Assembly: GCA_027886925.1 (NCBI GenBank) | Contig: JAPCJN010000033.1 | Location: 1 to 16,792 of the forward strand | Direction: 5' to 3' | Length of the DNA stretch: 16,792 nt | From: Nitrososphaerota archaeon | Lineage (GTDB): Archaea > Thermoproteota > Nitrososphaeria > Nitrososphaerales > UBA183 | Part shown: piece by piece, positions 6,340 through 15,337 of the stretch | How the letters are laid out: each line of letters starts with the position of its first letter | Numbering within the stretch: the stretch's first letter is position 1 | Position numbers and translations under genes: made by a program | Notes under the pieces: generated by a model | Database searches by the model: none | Told to the model about the DNA's origin: nothing | What the model saw: the letters and a program-made list of their open reading frames with translations, nothing else

Positions 6340-7419
6340 ATGCAGATACTCGGAGTCTCCCTCGCTGTCATGGCGGTGATCTCCGTGATTCTCTTCGATG
6401 TCGCCATCAAGGGTGGCGTCACCGTGTCCATGGAGAAAGGACACGTAAGGACGATCAAAGGCGAGGAATACGACGCCATACTCTCCGTCAAGTCCAAGGG
6501 AAGCGATTGGATAGGCTCCATGCCGACGACGTTCAAGATAGACACCGCCGAGCTGATGCTCATCGAACCCCTCTCTGAGGGGCGGATGCGGCTTCGCTTC
6601 CTCGGAAAGTATGCGGGCAGGACGGAGGGCGTCAAGGTCGAGATATCGCTTACCGACCCGCTCAAGCTCCTCAAGAGGCTCGACCGGATAGTCTACGACG
6701 AATTCGTCCTGGACACGCTCCCGCTCTCCCTCCTAGCACCCGTCGTCACGCGGAAGCTCACGGTCTTCGGCTTCGGGGACCAGCCGACCGGCTACCCGGG
6801 GCCGGGGCAGGAGCTCTATGGCTTGGACGAATACCATCCGTCGGGGGACACCAAGGACATCATTTGGAAGAGGGTAGCCAAGTCTCCCAACGAGATGCTC
6901 ATAGCAAGGGTGAGGGAGTCGAACGTAAGGGAGATCGTCAGGGTGGGCGTGATCCAGTTCGCGGAAATGGGCGAGTCCCGCGCAGCATGGGTCGACACGC
7001 TGTGCGAAGCGTTGGGTTTCATCGGGAAAGAAGTCATCGAGATGGGAGCCACGTTCGTGCTCTCGTTCCCCTCCAAGGTTGGACCCGAGAGGCGCGACCG
7101 GAGCCGGAAGGCAGATGGCCAAACGGGCATCGTCCACATGGGCGCGACCGACATCGACGAGCTTGCGGAGGCCGTCATGTCCTGCTCCGTCGCCCCGGCG
7201 TCGACCGACGTCGAGGAGATAGTGAGGAGCTCAGACTTTGTGGTCACGGGACTCCGCGAGCAGGAGGACGCGAGGCTCTCCGAGGAGATCCAGGCGAAGC
7301 CGATGTTGCTGATCTCGGAGTCCGCTCCCTCCTTCCCGTCTGCGCCTGGCGACAGGTCGGTGGTCTACTCAGGCAAGGAGAACCTCTTCCCGCTGATAAG
7401 GAAGCTCCTCGAGAAATAA
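6340..7419 (+). CDS. DUF58-domain protein, N-terminus probably extends to about 6262
   Basis: From the ATG at 6340 there are 359 residues with one hydrophobic segment (1-22). The same frame is open upstream to 6244 and encodes LTPRGRDYLIATVLILLAA right after the moxR stop. That is the typical DUF58 opening, a basic LTPRG followed by the first helix of a membrane hairpin. No ATG, GTG or TTG occurs in that frame there, so the true start is either unusual or lost to a sequence error. The diagnostic DUF58 motif is at residues about 157-195: GQELYGLDEYHPSGD, then DIIWKRVAKS and LIARVRES. DUF58 proteins have a von Willebrand A-like fold and pair with MoxR ATPases. The remainder is a soluble domain without an obvious intact MIDAS motif. 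Confidence 0.88.
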   Translation: MQILGVSLAVMAVISVILFDVAIKGGVTVSMEKGHVRTIKGEEYDAILSVKSKGSDWIGSMPTTFKIDTAELMLIEPLSEGRMRLRFLGKYAGRTEGVKVEISLTDPLKLLKRLDRIVYDEFVLDTLPLSLLAPVVTRKLTVFGFGDQPTGYPGPGQELYGLDEYHPSGDTKDIIWKRVAKSPNEMLIARVRESNVREIVRVGVIQFAEMGESRAAWVDTLCEALGFIGKEVIEMGATFVLSFPSKVGPERRDRSRKADGQTGIVHMGATDIDELAEAVMSCSVAPASTDVEEIVRSSDFVVTGLREQEDARLSEEIQAKPMLLISESAPSFPSAPGDRSVVYSGKENLFPLIRKLLEK

Positions 7420-7482
7420 CACAGAGTGTCCGAGTGAGTCAAGACGAACAAGATAATCCTCGTTTGCAGCACGGTCGTTGGG

Positions 7483-8238
7483 GTGTCGCTCTACACGGTC
7501 TACGCGCTCGCGACGTTCTTGTTCCTCCGCCACCTCGACACATCGGGAATCGGCTTCGTAGAGTCGGTGGTGATAATCACCCAGATCGTCAGGCTGCTGG
7601 GGATCGTCGCCTATTTCGGCCTCAAGCCGGTCAGGATCGAGGTGCTCCTGGTCCTTCTTTCGCTCGAGACGTTCGTGGTCATGGGCCTAATCATGATGTA
7701 CCTGGCCTTTCCGAGCGTGGTCTTCAGCCAGCTGGCGCACACCATCTTCTCCACGTGGGTCGCGTCGCTCTTCGTGGTCCTCCCTTCCTACCTGATACTC
7801 TCCGGCGTGATGGAGATGACTCGGAACCGCACCCTCATCGGGGTCTTGCTCTCGATCACGCTCGAATTCGGCTTCCTTACGTTCGCGGCGAGCACCATGC
7901 TGGCTTTCTCGGGCTCCTTCGGCTTCGGGAACTTCTTTGATTTCCTGATCTCTGCCGCAAGGACCGACTTGGCCGCGGGGACAATCCCGAAGTTCACCGC
8001 AATCATAATACTCGTCCCCTCCATAGCGACGTACTGCTCCCTGTTGGTGTATGTCACCGTGGCCGACGCCACAAGTCGGTTCTCGCCAAAGGCGACATTC
8101 GTGCTGCCTTTGTTCGGTGCGGTCGTCGCGCTGGGTTGGGTCTTCGCCGCGGTGACTTTCGTCCCGAATACGCTTTTATCGTTCACGGTTCCTGGAATCG
8201 TCGTTGTCGCCCTCCTCTGGGCATACGTGCGGCGGTAG
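7483..8238 (+). CDS. Polytopic membrane protein of unknown function
   Basis: 251 residues from GTG, with about seven to eight hydrophobic helices and little soluble sequence. The frame is open upstream to 7438, encoding KTNKIILVCSTVVGV, which completes the first helix with a basic start. The codon before that Lys is GTC, preceded by TGA, so no standard start exists; a one-base insertion at GTGAGTC could be to blame. No known family is evident. It lies 18 bp after the DUF58 gene and overlaps the next ORF, so it belongs to the same transcription unit. A membrane partner of the MoxR/DUF58/DUF4129 complex is a reasonable reading, perhaps standing in for the transmembrane half of the transglutaminase that other clusters carry. 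Confidence 0.75.
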   Translation: MSLYTVYALATFLFLRHLDTSGIGFVESVVIITQIVRLLGIVAYFGLKPVRIEVLLVLLSLETFVVMGLIMMYLAFPSVVFSQLAHTIFSTWVASLFVVLPSYLILSGVMEMTRNRTLIGVLLSITLEFGFLTFAASTMLAFSGSFGFGNFFDFLISAARTDLAAGTIPKFTAIIILVPSIATYCSLLVYVTVADATSRFSPKATFVLPLFGAVVALGWVFAAVTFVPNTLLSFTVPGIVVVALLWAYVRR

Positions 8239-9916
8239 AGCGAGAGCCTCGCCTGTGGTCATCCTGCTCGGGCTCCTCCTCGCCGTCTCCCCGCTCAACT
8301 CGGGCTCGATACAAGGGGCGTCCTGGGCCTCTGCCCTTGCAGCAGCTGCTCCCTCGAGCCCTACGCCCTCGCTCTCCCTGGGGTTCGGCCCGTCGAGCAT
8401 GTCTCCCGTCGCCGACGGGACTCCCGTCTACACCGTAGGCGACACGCTGTGGGCCGAATCGGACTACAACAGCTCCGTTCCCCTTTCGGTTACGTCCGCC
8501 GCGGCGGGCTCGTCTCCTGCCGCAGTCGTTCTCGTGACTTTGATCCTCTCCCATTCCGTGGTCCCGCTCTACACGTTCACTTCGAAGGACGTCGACGGCG
8601 TCTGGAGCGTGAAAGTCGGAGACCCGCAAGGGACGATCGTCATCCCAGTCCACTTCGTGAACCCGGCCAGCCACCCGGTCTCCCTCAGCTCGGTTTCTTA
8701 CGCCCTCGCCGGAGGCAACATGTCGATCTCCGCGACGGCGAGCCTCGGGGACTCCTACGACCAAGAGGTCTGCGCGGCAGGAAACGCGACCAGCGAAGGG
8801 CTCACCCTTGCCTTGCCGAGGGACATGCGCGAAAAGGGGAACATCACCCTATTGCCGGGCGACCCGTTCAAGACAGACACCGCCGGGAACGTCACGGAGC
8901 CGTTCTCGTTCTGGTTCGAGCTCTACTACCCCTACGCGCTCGACGTCACAAGTGCGAACAACCTCGTCGTCAACGACTTGATGGCGGCGGCGTCCCAGCC
9001 GGTCACTTTCACCTCGGCCGCGATGGCTAACATCACGATGGGCTGGAGCCTCCCTCCCCGAGAGGGCCGATACGAGCTCAGAGCCTTCTTCCAAAACTCC
9101 ACGAGCCTGGACACCTTCGAGAGCAGGGTCCTCCTGATGAACGACACTTCATGGGTGCCGCTCACAGATGTCTGCCAGACGCAGTCAGTCCAGTCGCCGA
9201 CCCTGGACTACTCCGCCAGCCTAACAAAGGGTCAGGACAACTGGCCGAGGAACATATACGTGATGTATCGGACGTTTGGGGTCGAAGGAGTGTATTCGCT
9301 CCCCGTGAGCGCGAACCTGTCGAGCATAGCCTTCCTCGCAACGCCTTGGAACGAGCCCATACCAGACATCAAGGTCGACTTGTCCCCAAACCCCGACATC
9401 ATCTCCTCCAGCCAGGCAGGCAGCTCTTTGTTCCTGCTTGCGCACCGGTATCCGGTCTCGGTCGACTACTCGCTCGACGTAGCGGGGGGGCACGACCTCG
9501 AGCAAGGGTCAGTGACGATTCGGGGCTCTTTTTCGACGCAGACGAGCACGTTCGACCTCGCCAAGCTGACCGTCGACATACTAAGCGACCAGAACTCCCC
9601 CCGCACGCTGCAAGTGACCGGGCCGCAAGGGCTGAATCTGACAAGAAACGTGCTCGGCAACAACCGAAGCGCGACCTTCCTCCTCCCTGCCGGGTCTTAC
9701 TCCGTCACGCTGTCCCAGGGAGGGAGCTCGCAGTCCGCCCAGGTCGTTTTGACCGACGGACACGCGACTGCGGTCACGCTCAACTTCAGCACGTTCCTGA
9801 CGTTCGAGACGATCCTGATCGTGACGGCGATAGTAGCCGCGATTGGAAATGTGCTGATCTGGGTCTTACGCACCAGGAGCCTTGGTTCTAGGATGGCCCC
9901 TCGAAAGGACGCCTAA
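8204..9916 (+). CDS. Large secreted glycoprotein-like protein with C-terminal membrane anchor
   Basis: 570 residues from TTG at 8204; GTG at 8255 is an alternative, but the Arg residues just before it (GRARASP) make a better signal-peptide n-region. The signal core is VVILLGLLLAVS (about 18-29). The body is beta-rich, with about a dozen Asn-X-Ser/Thr sequons spread through it (NSS, NMS, NAT, NIT, NVT, NST, NDT, NLS, NLT, NRS, NFS). Near residues 490-530, LPAGSYSVTLSQGG followed by a Val-rich strand looks PEGA/CARDB-like. The C-terminal helix (about 534-555) ends in an Arg/Lys tail. This is the architecture of an archaeal surface protein. As the last gene of the MoxR/DUF58 run it is a candidate client. 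No catalytic motif was found. Confidence 0.8.
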   Translation: MSPSSGHTCGGRARASPVVILLGLLLAVSPLNSGSIQGASWASALAAAAPSSPTPSLSLGFGPSSMSPVADGTPVYTVGDTLWAESDYNSSVPLSVTSAAAGSSPAAVVLVTLILSHSVVPLYTFTSKDVDGVWSVKVGDPQGTIVIPVHFVNPASHPVSLSSVSYALAGGNMSISATASLGDSYDQEVCAAGNATSEGLTLALPRDMREKGNITLLPGDPFKTDTAGNVTEPFSFWFELYYPYALDVTSANNLVVNDLMAAASQPVTFTSAAMANITMGWSLPPREGRYELRAFFQNSTSLDTFESRVLLMNDTSWVPLTDVCQTQSVQSPTLDYSASLTKGQDNWPRNIYVMYRTFGVEGVYSLPVSANLSSIAFLATPWNEPIPDIKVDLSPNPDIISSSQAGSSLFLLAHRYPVSVDYSLDVAGGHDLEQGSVTIRGSFSTQTSTFDLAKLTVDILSDQNSPRTLQVTGPQGLNLTRNVLGNNRSATFLLPAGSYSVTLSQGGSSQSAQVVLTDGHATAVTLNFSTFLTFETILIVTAIVAAIGNVLIWVLRTRSLGSRMAPRKDA

Positions 9917-10125
9917 GCCATAATGGCTCTTCAACGCGGGAGGACGCGTGGCGACTCTATGCGATAAGAAAACTCATGACGACGTCTCAAGAGGCTGACA
10001 TTCGTGGTGAAGACCGGGGAGATGCCTGATGTTTGGTAGCGTCGTCATCGTCGTTAAGATGATTCCTCAATTGCGAATTGAAAAGCCACTCTTGCGGCAC
10101 TTCGTTCGCCGTGATTCCCCCATAT

Positions 10126-10213
10126 GTCAATCAGAAAGTTGACACAACTGGACGCCCGATGCCGATTCACAAGTTGATATTGCGTCAATCTGAAACCTGA
10201 CAAAGACAACTGA
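10126..10213 (+). repeat. Two imperfect direct repeats with GTCAA/TTGAC elements
   Basis: Copy one, GTCAATCAGAAAGTTGAC (10126-10143), continues to CAACTG; copy two, GTCAATCTGAAACCTGAC (10184-10201), continues to ACAACTGA. Start-to-start spacing is 58 bp. Copy one is itself a dyad (GTCAA...TTGAC), and another TTGA...TCAA pair lies between at about 10173-10188. This resembles operator sites for a dimeric regulator just upstream of the TATA box. Confidence 0.5.
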
Positions 10214-10218
10214 TTCAG

Positions 10219-10227
10219 CTTAAATTA
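10219..10227 (+). promoter_or_regulatory. Archaeal TATA box for the DUF255 gene
   Basis: CTTAAATTA matches the archaeal TATA consensus and is centred 30 nt before the TTG at 10253. A start site 25-27 nt downstream of the box would give a leaderless or nearly leaderless mRNA, and no Shine-Dalgarno sequence is seen before that TTG. Confidence 0.6.
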
Positions 10228-10252
10228 GGGAGTTCTGGCTAACTAAACCAAA

Positions 10253-12340
10253 TTGGCGAAGCAGGGGAGGCCGAATCATCTGATCGATGAGAAGAGCCCC
10301 TATTTGCTAGAGCACGCCTACAACCCGGTCGATTGGTATCCGTGGGGAAGCGCCGCCTTCGAAAAGGCGAAGGCTGAGGACAAACCGATCTTTCTCAGCA
10401 TAGGGTATTCGACTTGTCACTGGTGTCACCGGTTCGCGACGGAGTCGTTCGAGGACGAGAAGATAGCGGCGCTCATGAACGACAGGTTCGTCTCCATCAA
10501 AGTGGACCGGGAAGAAAGGCCTGACCTCGACGAGATTTACATGAAGGCAGTCACGACCCTCACAGGCCAAGGCGGTTGGCCTCTGTCGGCTTTCCTCACA
10601 CCCGACCTTAAGCCCTTCTACGGCGGGACGTACTTCCCTCCCGTTTCTGGACGTGGCCTCCCTGCTTTCCCGGAGGTCCTGAAATTCATCGCTGACACCT
10701 GGAAGAACAGGAGGCAGGACGTGCTCCAAAGCTCGGACGAGATAACCAAGATAATCAGGGAAGGCTACGAACGCAAAGGCGAGGGCTCGCTCTCGAAGAC
10801 GCTCCTCGACAACGCCTATGCGGTGATCGTCGCTGGCCACGACTCGCAGTTCGGAGGGTTCGGGCGCGCTCCCAAGTTCCCGATGCCGAGCTACCTCGGC
10901 TTCTTGCTCCGCTATCACTCGAGGACCCGCAAAGACGCGGCGCTCAACCCTGTCGTGAAGACCCTGGACGCCATGGCCAACGGAGGGATCCACGACCACC
11001 TCGGAGGAGGCTTCCACCGATATTCGACGGACAGGTATTGGCTCATCCCTCACTTCGAGAAGATGCTCTACGACAACGCGATACTTGCGAAGTGTTACCT
11101 GGACGCATATCGTGTGACGCGCCTCGAGAAATACGCCGCGACCGCGAGGGACACGCTGGACTGGATGACCAGGGAGATGGCCTCCTCTGAAGGGGGCTTC
11201 TACTCAGCCCAGGACGCAGACACCCCCGACGGCGAAGGGTACTACTATTCGTGGACTCCCGCCGAGGTGTCAAAGGTCCTCGGGGAGGAGAGCGCCGCGG
11301 CCCTATGCGAGTACTTCGGAATCACGCCCGAGGGCAACTTCGATGGCAGGACCGTCCTCAGCATTTCTGGATCTGTGGAGAAGACGGCCCAGAAGCTAGG
11401 GGTAGAGGTGGGCCAGGTCGTCAGGACGATCGAGGACGGCAAGAAGGCCTTGCTCAAGGCGAGGAGGGATGGGCGGAACCGGCCTGCGGTCGACGACAAG
11501 ATACTTTCCTCGTGGAACGGCCTAGCGGTGTCCGCCTTCGCCAACGCCTCCCAAGCTCTCCAAGAGGAGAGATATCTTGACGCAGCCGATAGGTGCGCGG
11601 AGTTCATCCTTGCGAAGCTCGTGAAGGACGACGGCAGGCTCTACAGGCGGTACAGGGACGGAGACGTCGCCATCGATGGGAACCTGGAGGACTACTCGTT
11701 TCTCATCGCGGGTCTTATCGACCTCTACGAGGCGTCTTTCGACGAGAAGTGGGTGGCGGCCTCCGTCGCCCTTGCCGAGAAGATGGTCGAACTGCTCTGG
11801 GACGGCAAAGGGAGCGGCGGCTTCTTCTTGACGCCCCCGGGAGCGGAGCTCGCGGCGATCAAGGAGGGTTACGATGGGCCCACGCCTTCCGGGAACTCCG
11901 TCGCCGCGCTCGATCTCCTGCGCCTCGCCGAGTTCACAGGCAGACAGGCGTTTCGGGACAAGGCCGAGAAGACCCTCAGGCTGTTCGCCGAGGACATGGA
12001 GTCGACGCCTTCTGGCTACACCGAGATGCTGGGGGCAGTCGACTTTTCCCTTGGGTCGAGAGAGATCGTCGTCGCGGCTCCGAAAGGGACGCGGGCAGCG
12101 GACACCATGGTGATGGAGATTCAAAGGAGGTTTCTCCCGACGAAAATCCTAGCCATGACCAGCGGCGAAAAGGGCTCCATCATGGCGCCTTTGACGGAAG
12201 GCAAGGCAAGCCTGAAGGGAGTCCCGACCGTCTACATCTGCGAGAACTTCTCGTGCAAGGCCCCCGTGACTGACGTCAGCGCCCTTAGGGCGCAGCTCGA
12301 CGCCTGGCCGGACGAGGTCGCCGGAGAGAAGGCCGCTTGA
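10253..12340 (+). CDS. DUF255 thioredoxin-domain protein (YyaL/SSP411 family)
   Basis: 695 residues, full family length. The opening [21 protein letters not shown] and the following WGSAAFEKA are hallmarks of the family. The thioredoxin-like domain carries STCHWCHR with Cys55 and Cys58, then [16 protein letters not shown]. The C-terminal (alpha/alpha)6 barrel, similar to N-acylglucosamine 2-epimerases, shows [56 protein letters not shown] and [16 protein letters not shown]. The family is widespread in archaea, bacteria and animals (spermatogenesis-associated protein 20), and its reaction is not established. The TTG start has a TATA box 30 nt upstream. Its stop overlaps the next start by four bases (TTGA), so the two genes are cotranscribed. 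Confidence 0.95.
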   Translation: MAKQGRPNHLIDEKSPYLLEHAYNPVDWYPWGSAAFEKAKAEDKPIFLSIGYSTCHWCHRFATESFEDEKIAALMNDRFVSIKVDREERPDLDEIYMKAVTTLTGQGGWPLSAFLTPDLKPFYGGTYFPPVSGRGLPAFPEVLKFIADTWKNRRQDVLQSSDEITKIIREGYERKGEGSLSKTLLDNAYAVIVAGHDSQFGGFGRAPKFPMPSYLGFLLRYHSRTRKDAALNPVVKTLDAMANGGIHDHLGGGFHRYSTDRYWLIPHFEKMLYDNAILAKCYLDAYRVTRLEKYAATARDTLDWMTREMASSEGGFYSAQDADTPDGEGYYYSWTPAEVSKVLGEESAAALCEYFGITPEGNFDGRTVLSISGSVEKTAQKLGVEVGQVVRTIEDGKKALLKARRDGRNRPAVDDKILSSWNGLAVSAFANASQALQEERYLDAADRCAEFILAKLVKDDGRLYRRYRDGDVAIDGNLEDYSFLIAGLIDLYEASFDEKWVAASVALAEKMVELLWDGKGSGGFFLTPPGAELAAIKEGYDGPTPSGNSVAALDLLRLAEFTGRQAFRDKAEKTLRLFAEDMESTPSGYTEMLGAVDFSLGSREIVVAAPKGTRAADTMVMEIQRRFLPTKILAMTSGEKGSIMAPLTEGKASLKGVPTVYICENFSCKAPVTDVSALRAQLDAWPDEVAGEKAA

Positions 12341-13164
12341 GGGCCACTGTCCTGGTCGACTCCGAAAGGCCCAAGGTGAGCGAGGCGGAGGTCGTCTCCC
12401 TCCTGAAGAGATCGGGCCTGGAGTACTCGGCTGCGAGCCCTGACTTCGGAGTGGTGGTCGGCGGAGACGGGCTCTTCAGCCACCAGGGGAGACAGCTGTC
12501 CATCCCGCTCCTCTTCGTCGGCACCAGGTCCCGGAGGCCTACCGACTCCAAGGCCCGCCTCGCCGAGGTCTACCTGACTGGCCTCGAGGAGGCGCTGCGC
12601 GAAATCGAGGCTGGCCGGTTCAAGATCATGAAGTACAAGCGGCTCCAGGTCTCGATAAGCAGCGGCGACTTCAGCGGCGACATCTTTACCGACGTCTCGC
12701 TCGAGAAGGGCGCCGACAGCAACTGCATCCGCTACACGCTGGAGGTCAGCGGAAGGGGCATCGAGTTCACCGACTCCGCCGTCTCCAATGGTGTCGTCAT
12801 CACGACCACAGCCGGCTCGACTGGCTACTACTCCTACCTCGACAAGCTCTGGCACGGCGACCGCCTCGAGCCAGAGAAGTACACGGTGATCGAGGAGGAC
12901 GAGGTGGGCGTCTGCCACATCGCCCCCACCTACACGTCGAGAGATGGTTCGAAGCAGCATCCGCTCCGCTACACCGTCCCGTGGGGGTCCGCTTTCAAGA
13001 TTAACCTCGCGAGGGACGCCGACGCGCACCTGTTCGGGGCGACCAAGTCGAGGAAAGGTCTCAGAATCACCACAGAAGACACGGTCGTGGTAGGACCTAG
13101 CAGGAACAGCACCAACGTCATCAGGCTGGCGTCGCCGCGCGCCAAACGAATGAAGGCCGAATGA
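12337..13164 (+). CDS. Divergent NAD kinase-like protein
   Basis: 275 residues from TTG, overlapping the DUF255 stop by four bases, with GGAGAGAAGG just upstream. The ATP-NAD kinase signature GGDG is at 42-45 ([10 protein letters not shown]), and the second signature [10 protein letters not shown] is at about 157-166. These belong to the NAD kinase/diacylglycerol kinase superfamily, which phosphorylates NAD to NADP in the cytosol. It departs from standard enzymes in two ways. Position 46 is Leu where GGDGT is usual. The NE/ND motif that binds NAD appears as TD (IFTDVSLEK, about 117-124). It may therefore have another substrate or altered kinetics. A tight operon with a thioredoxin-fold protein hints at a redox link, which is inference. 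It ends 3 bp from the convergent thrC stop. Confidence 0.8.
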   Translation: MRATVLVDSERPKVSEAEVVSLLKRSGLEYSAASPDFGVVVGGDGLFSHQGRQLSIPLLFVGTRSRRPTDSKARLAEVYLTGLEEALREIEAGRFKIMKYKRLQVSISSGDFSGDIFTDVSLEKGADSNCIRYTLEVSGRGIEFTDSAVSNGVVITTTAGSTGYYSYLDKLWHGDRLEPEKYTVIEEDEVGVCHIAPTYTSRDGSKQHPLRYTVPWGSAFKINLARDADAHLFGATKSRKGLRITTEDTVVVGPSRNSTNVIRLASPRAKRMKAE

Positions 13165-13167
13165 GAC

Positions 13168-14394
13168 CTAGGCCCTCTTGGCGAGGAGGCTGACGAGCTG
13201 GTCCTTGCCAGCGACCAGAGGGGTCGAATCGAGCTGGACCTTCATGCTCTCCTGATCCTTGAGCCCGTTTCCCGTCGCGATGCAGACAACTGTCGCGTCT
13301 CGCCCGATTATGCCGGTGAGCTTCTCCAGGGCCGCTATCGGCGTCGCGCTGGCCGGCTCCACGAATATCCCCTCGCTCGACGCGAGTTCCATCCTGGCTG
13401 CGACTATCTCCTCGTCTGTCACGGCCAAGGCCAACCCTCCGGAGTCCCTCAGGGCAGCGAGCGCCTTCTTCCACGAGGCCGGGTTCCCGATGTTTATCGC
13501 CGAGGCGAGGGTGTGCGGCTGGACGGGGGTGACGGTGTCGAGCCCGCGCTCGAAGGCCTGGACGATGGGTTGCGCGCCCGCTGCCTGCACCCCTATCATG
13601 TGGGGCAGCGAGTCCGAGATCCCCCAGTCCCGGAGCTCTTTGAATCCCTTCCAAATCGCGCTGATGTTGCCCGCGTTCCCCACGGGAAGGATGACGTAGT
13701 CCGGCACCTTGAAGCCGAGCTGCTCGTAGATCTCGTAGGCGTTCGATTTTTGCCCCTCGACCCTGTAGGGGTTGACCGAGTTCATGACCGAGAGCTCGGG
13801 TATCTCGGCAGCCACCTGGAGCGTTATCGCCAGAGCCGCGTCGAAGTCCCCCTCGACGCGGATTATCTTCGCGGCGTAAGCGTAGACCTGGGCGAGCTTC
13901 CCCCCTGCGACCTTCCCTGCCGGCACCGTGACAATGCCGGTGACTCCCGCTCTGGCGGCATAAGCGGCCATGGAGGCGGCTGTGTTGCCCGTCGATGCGC
14001 AGACGAGGAGCTTGGCGCCCCCTTGCACGGCCCGCGTCACCGCCACCGTCATCCCCCTGTCCTTGAACGAGCCGGTGGGGTTCTGGCCCTCGTTCTTCAC
14101 ATAGAGCCCGTCGAGGCCGAACTTCGCGCCGACCCTGCTCACGGGGACGAGCGGCGTCCCGCCCTCTGAGAGCGAGACCGCCTTCACCTCCCTAGGCAGG
14201 GGGAGGGCCTTTCTGAACCTCCATATGCCAACCTGGCCGCTCCCGCCATAGAGCTCCTCCTTCGAGACGGGCTCTTCCTTCACGAGCTCGAGAAGGTTGG
14301 AGCAGCGGGCGCACTCGTAGCTGCGCACGTCCTCCTCGTAGGCGGTGCCGCACCCGGTGCACCGCTGGGTCCAGCCCTCAGCTACCCTTGACAA
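13168..14394 (-). CDS. thrC: Threonine synthase
   Basis: 408 residues from TTG at 14394. It converts O-phosphohomoserine to threonine with pyridoxal phosphate. An N-terminal zinc-ribbon-like pair, Cys12/Cys15 and Cys28/Cys31, precedes the PLP-dependent fold-type II domain. The PLP lysine is Lys111 in NPTGSFKDRGMT; ASTGNTAAS (about 133-141) and LPVGNAGN are the PLP-ring and phosphate loops. Length and N-terminal ribbon fit the archaeal type, which lacks the long N-terminal domain of the enterobacterial and yeast enzyme. The start overlaps the 3' end of thrB by 17 nt, so substrate-making and substrate-using enzymes are coupled. Tail-to-tail with the kinase gene. Confidence 0.95.
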   Translation of the reverse strand: MSRVAEGWTQRCTGCGTAYEEDVRSYECARCSNLLELVKEEPVSKEELYGGSGQVGIWRFRKALPLPREVKAVSLSEGGTPLVPVSRVGAKFGLDGLYVKNEGQNPTGSFKDRGMTVAVTRAVQGGAKLLVCASTGNTAASMAAYAARAGVTGIVTVPAGKVAGGKLAQVYAYAAKIIRVEGDFDAALAITLQVAAEIPELSVMNSVNPYRVEGQKSNAYEIYEQLGFKVPDYVILPVGNAGNISAIWKGFKELRDWGISDSLPHMIGVQAAGAQPIVQAFERGLDTVTPVQPHTLASAINIGNPASWKKALAALRDSGGLALAVTDEEIVAARMELASSEGIFVEPASATPIAALEKLTGIIGRDATVVCIATGNGLKDQESMKVQLDSTPLVAGKDQLVSLLAKRA

Positions 14395-15337
14395 CCCTCG
14401 CCCCTCTCCCTATCTTTGTGACGTAACCGCTCGACTTTGCTCCCTCCTTCCTGAAGGCCGCTTGCATCGCCTCAAGAACCCTTCGAGGATCGCCTTTCTT
14501 CTTGTCGACGACGCCTAGCATGGAGGGTCCTGCCCCGCTTATGCAAACGCCATCGGCCCCGGCCTCCATGGCCCCGGCCCTCACCGCGTCGTAGCCAGGG
14601 ATCATGGCCTTCCTCGCCGGCTCTACCGCCTTGTCGCGCATGCCCTTGCCGATGAGCCCGATGTCCTTCTTCGCGAACCCAGCGACCATCATGCTCGCGC
14701 TAGAGACGTTGGCGACGAGGGTCCCGAGCGAGAACGAACCAGGAAGGAGCGACCGCGCATACTCCGTCTTCCTGCCTGGAAGCTTCACTACGGGGGTCGC
14801 GACGCACAGGGCCAGCCCTCTGGGAGGGTCGAACCTTATCGCTGAGGGCCTCTCGCCCGCGTCCGCCTTCACGATCACAAAGCCCCCGAGTATCGAGGCC
14901 GTGACGTTGTCGTAGTGGGGCGCTCCGGAGGTGACCCCCTCACCTTTCCCAGCGAAGAAGATCAGCTCGTTTGAGGTCAGACCGAGCCCCAAAAGCTCGT
15001 TCATCGCGACCGCTGCCGCGGCCGCGGACGCGCCGCTGCTTCCCATCCCCTGGCCTATGGGCACCCTCTTCTCGAGCTCCACCTCGATGGCCTTCTTCAC
15101 ACCGTGGTGCTTGGCGATTTCGCGACAGACCACTCCCGCTCCGTTCTCCTCAGCAGAGGATGGCACCTGGAGGCCGGAGACTTTCCTTATCTTGACCGAA
15201 GGCTCGTCTCCCCGCGACCCGTCCACCAGGCGCAGGTGAACCCTGTCTTTGGGGTTGTCCAGGGCGAGTGCGAAGACGTCAAATCCTGGTCCAAGGTTTG
15301 CCGAGGACGCCGGGGCTTCAACCCATATCTGGTCCAA
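14378..15337 (-). CDS. thrB: Homoserine kinase (GHMP family)
   Basis: 319 residues from TTG at 15337. It phosphorylates homoserine to O-phosphohomoserine for threonine synthesis. The N-terminal APASSANLGPGFDVFALAL is typical of ThrB, the ATP-binding GHMP motif is PIGQGMGSSGASAAAAA (about 93-109), and the C-terminal GHMP motif is GVCISGAGPSMLGV. The gene lies directly before thrC, the enzyme that consumes its product, with a 17-nt overlap. The upstream small membrane gene overlaps its start by about 20 nt, so it may be transcribed from that gene's promoter. Confidence 0.95.
   Translation of the reverse strand: MDQIWVEAPASSANLGPGFDVFALALDNPKDRVHLRLVDGSRGDEPSVKIRKVSGLQVPSSAEENGAGVVCREIAKHHGVKKAIEVELEKRVPIGQGMGSSGASAAAAAVAMNELLGLGLTSNELIFFAGKGEGVTSGAPHYDNVTASILGGFVIVKADAGERPSAIRFDPPRGLALCVATPVVKLPGRKTEYARSLLPGSFSLGTLVANVSSASMMVAGFAKKDIGLIGKGMRDKAVEPARKAMIPGYDAVRAGAMEAGADGVCISGAGPSMLGVVDKKKGDPRRVLEAMQAAFRKEGAKSSGYVTKIGRGARVVKGS

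Larger units (their letters stand above)
9917..10252. other. 336-bp intergenic region
   Basis: No supported ORF or RNA gene. The first 140 bp show nothing clear. The second half holds a perfect dyad, TCAATT-gcg-AATTGA, at 10067-10081, two imperfect direct repeats (10126-10150 and 10184-10213) and the promoter of the DUF255 gene. Confidence 0.6.

Noticed and set aside
6864..7940. Plus-strand ORF of 358 residues across the DUF58 and membrane genes
   Set aside because: It crosses a gene boundary and is an off-frame shadow; the DUF58 motif and the helices lie in other frames.
8183..8764. Minus-strand ORF of 193 residues
   Set aside because: Shadow of the secreted protein gene, with low-information Arg/Gly-rich sequence.
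9917..10066. Possible tRNA or small RNA gene before the DUF255 promoter
   Set aside because: No cloverleaf, T-loop motif or strong hairpin could be found by eye.
10307..11053. Minus-strand ORF of 248 residues
   Set aside because: Lies wholly inside the well-supported DUF255 gene and shows no family pattern.
12232..13029. Minus-strand ORF of 265 residues
   Set aside because: Antisense to the NAD-kinase-like gene, with Asp/Val/Gly-rich composition typical of a shadow frame.
13513..14169. Plus-strand ORF of 218 residues
   Set aside because: Antisense to threonine synthase, whose catalytic motifs are intact on the other strand.
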